From Clostridia bacterium (lineage in GTDB: Bacteria; Bacillota; Clostridia; Oscillospirales; CAG-272): 12,212 nucleotides of DNA. Below are positions 12,206 to 12,212 of the stretch, piece by piece (the first letter of the stretch is position 1; each line of letters starts with the position of its first letter). Position numbers and translations under genes: made by a program. The stretch is from positions 1 to 12,212 of the forward strand of contig JAFTXB010000012.1 in NCBI GenBank assembly GCA_017461825.1. Direction: 5' to 3'. Below the pieces are notes generated by a model. That model saw only the letters and a program-made list of their open reading frames with translations, had not been told where the DNA came from and made no database searches.

Positions 12206-12212
12206 AGCGTCA

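Overview
The window looks like a chromosomal segment of an uncultured, low-to-mid GC Clostridia (Firmicutes), most likely a gut lineage. The support is strong AGGAGG-type ribosome sites, textbook TTGACA-17-TATAAT promoters, TTG and GTG starts, a PadR/DUF1700/DUF4097 operon, AraC plus uroporphyrinogen-decarboxylase-like pairs, and GC-rich palindromic intergenic repeats. This placement is inference from gene content and style, not from a marker gene.

Left part (1-4876): a minus-strand promoter faces out of the window, followed by typA (BipA GTPase, minus strand) with its terminator and a small array of 16-bp repeats in its 3' region. Upstream of typA is a hairpin-rich leader. Divergent from it, a perfect sigma-A promoter drives a MarR regulator and an acyl-CoA synthetase-type adenylating enzyme. 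The two genes are coupled, and a GC hairpin appears to shorten the distance between ribosome site and start codon.

Middle (4877-8031): an AT-richer divergent pair, a UroD/MtaA-like protein and an AraC activator, sits between two identical 52-bp direct repeats that contain rho-independent terminators. The second repeat closes D-Ala-D-Ala ligase (ddl, minus strand). The layout suggests a cassette inserted at, or duplicating, the old ligase/ddl terminator. The UroD and AraC promoters overlap, and their -10 boxes form the two arms of a perfect palindrome.

Accessory stretch (8032-9614): there is a compact, unlisted type I toxin-antitoxin locus. A 29-residue hydrophobic peptide gene (minus strand) and an approximately 90-nt antisense RNA (plus strand) each have a consensus promoter and converge on one shared 15-bp bidirectional terminator. 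The toxin ribosome site is buried in a 7-bp hairpin, and a C-rich stretch of the antisense RNA can pair with the same site. Next to it lies a roughly 1.1-kb segment bounded by imperfect inverted repeats (8507-8550 and 9566-9608). It carries one AT-rich gene of unknown function and REP-like palindromes.

Right part (9615-12212): a translationally coupled operon, padR-DUF1700-DUF4097 (minus strand), has two ATGA overlaps and an inverted-repeat operator candidate around its -10 box. Beyond it is an AT-rich gene of unknown function with its own strong terminator; its 5' end may lie outside the window.
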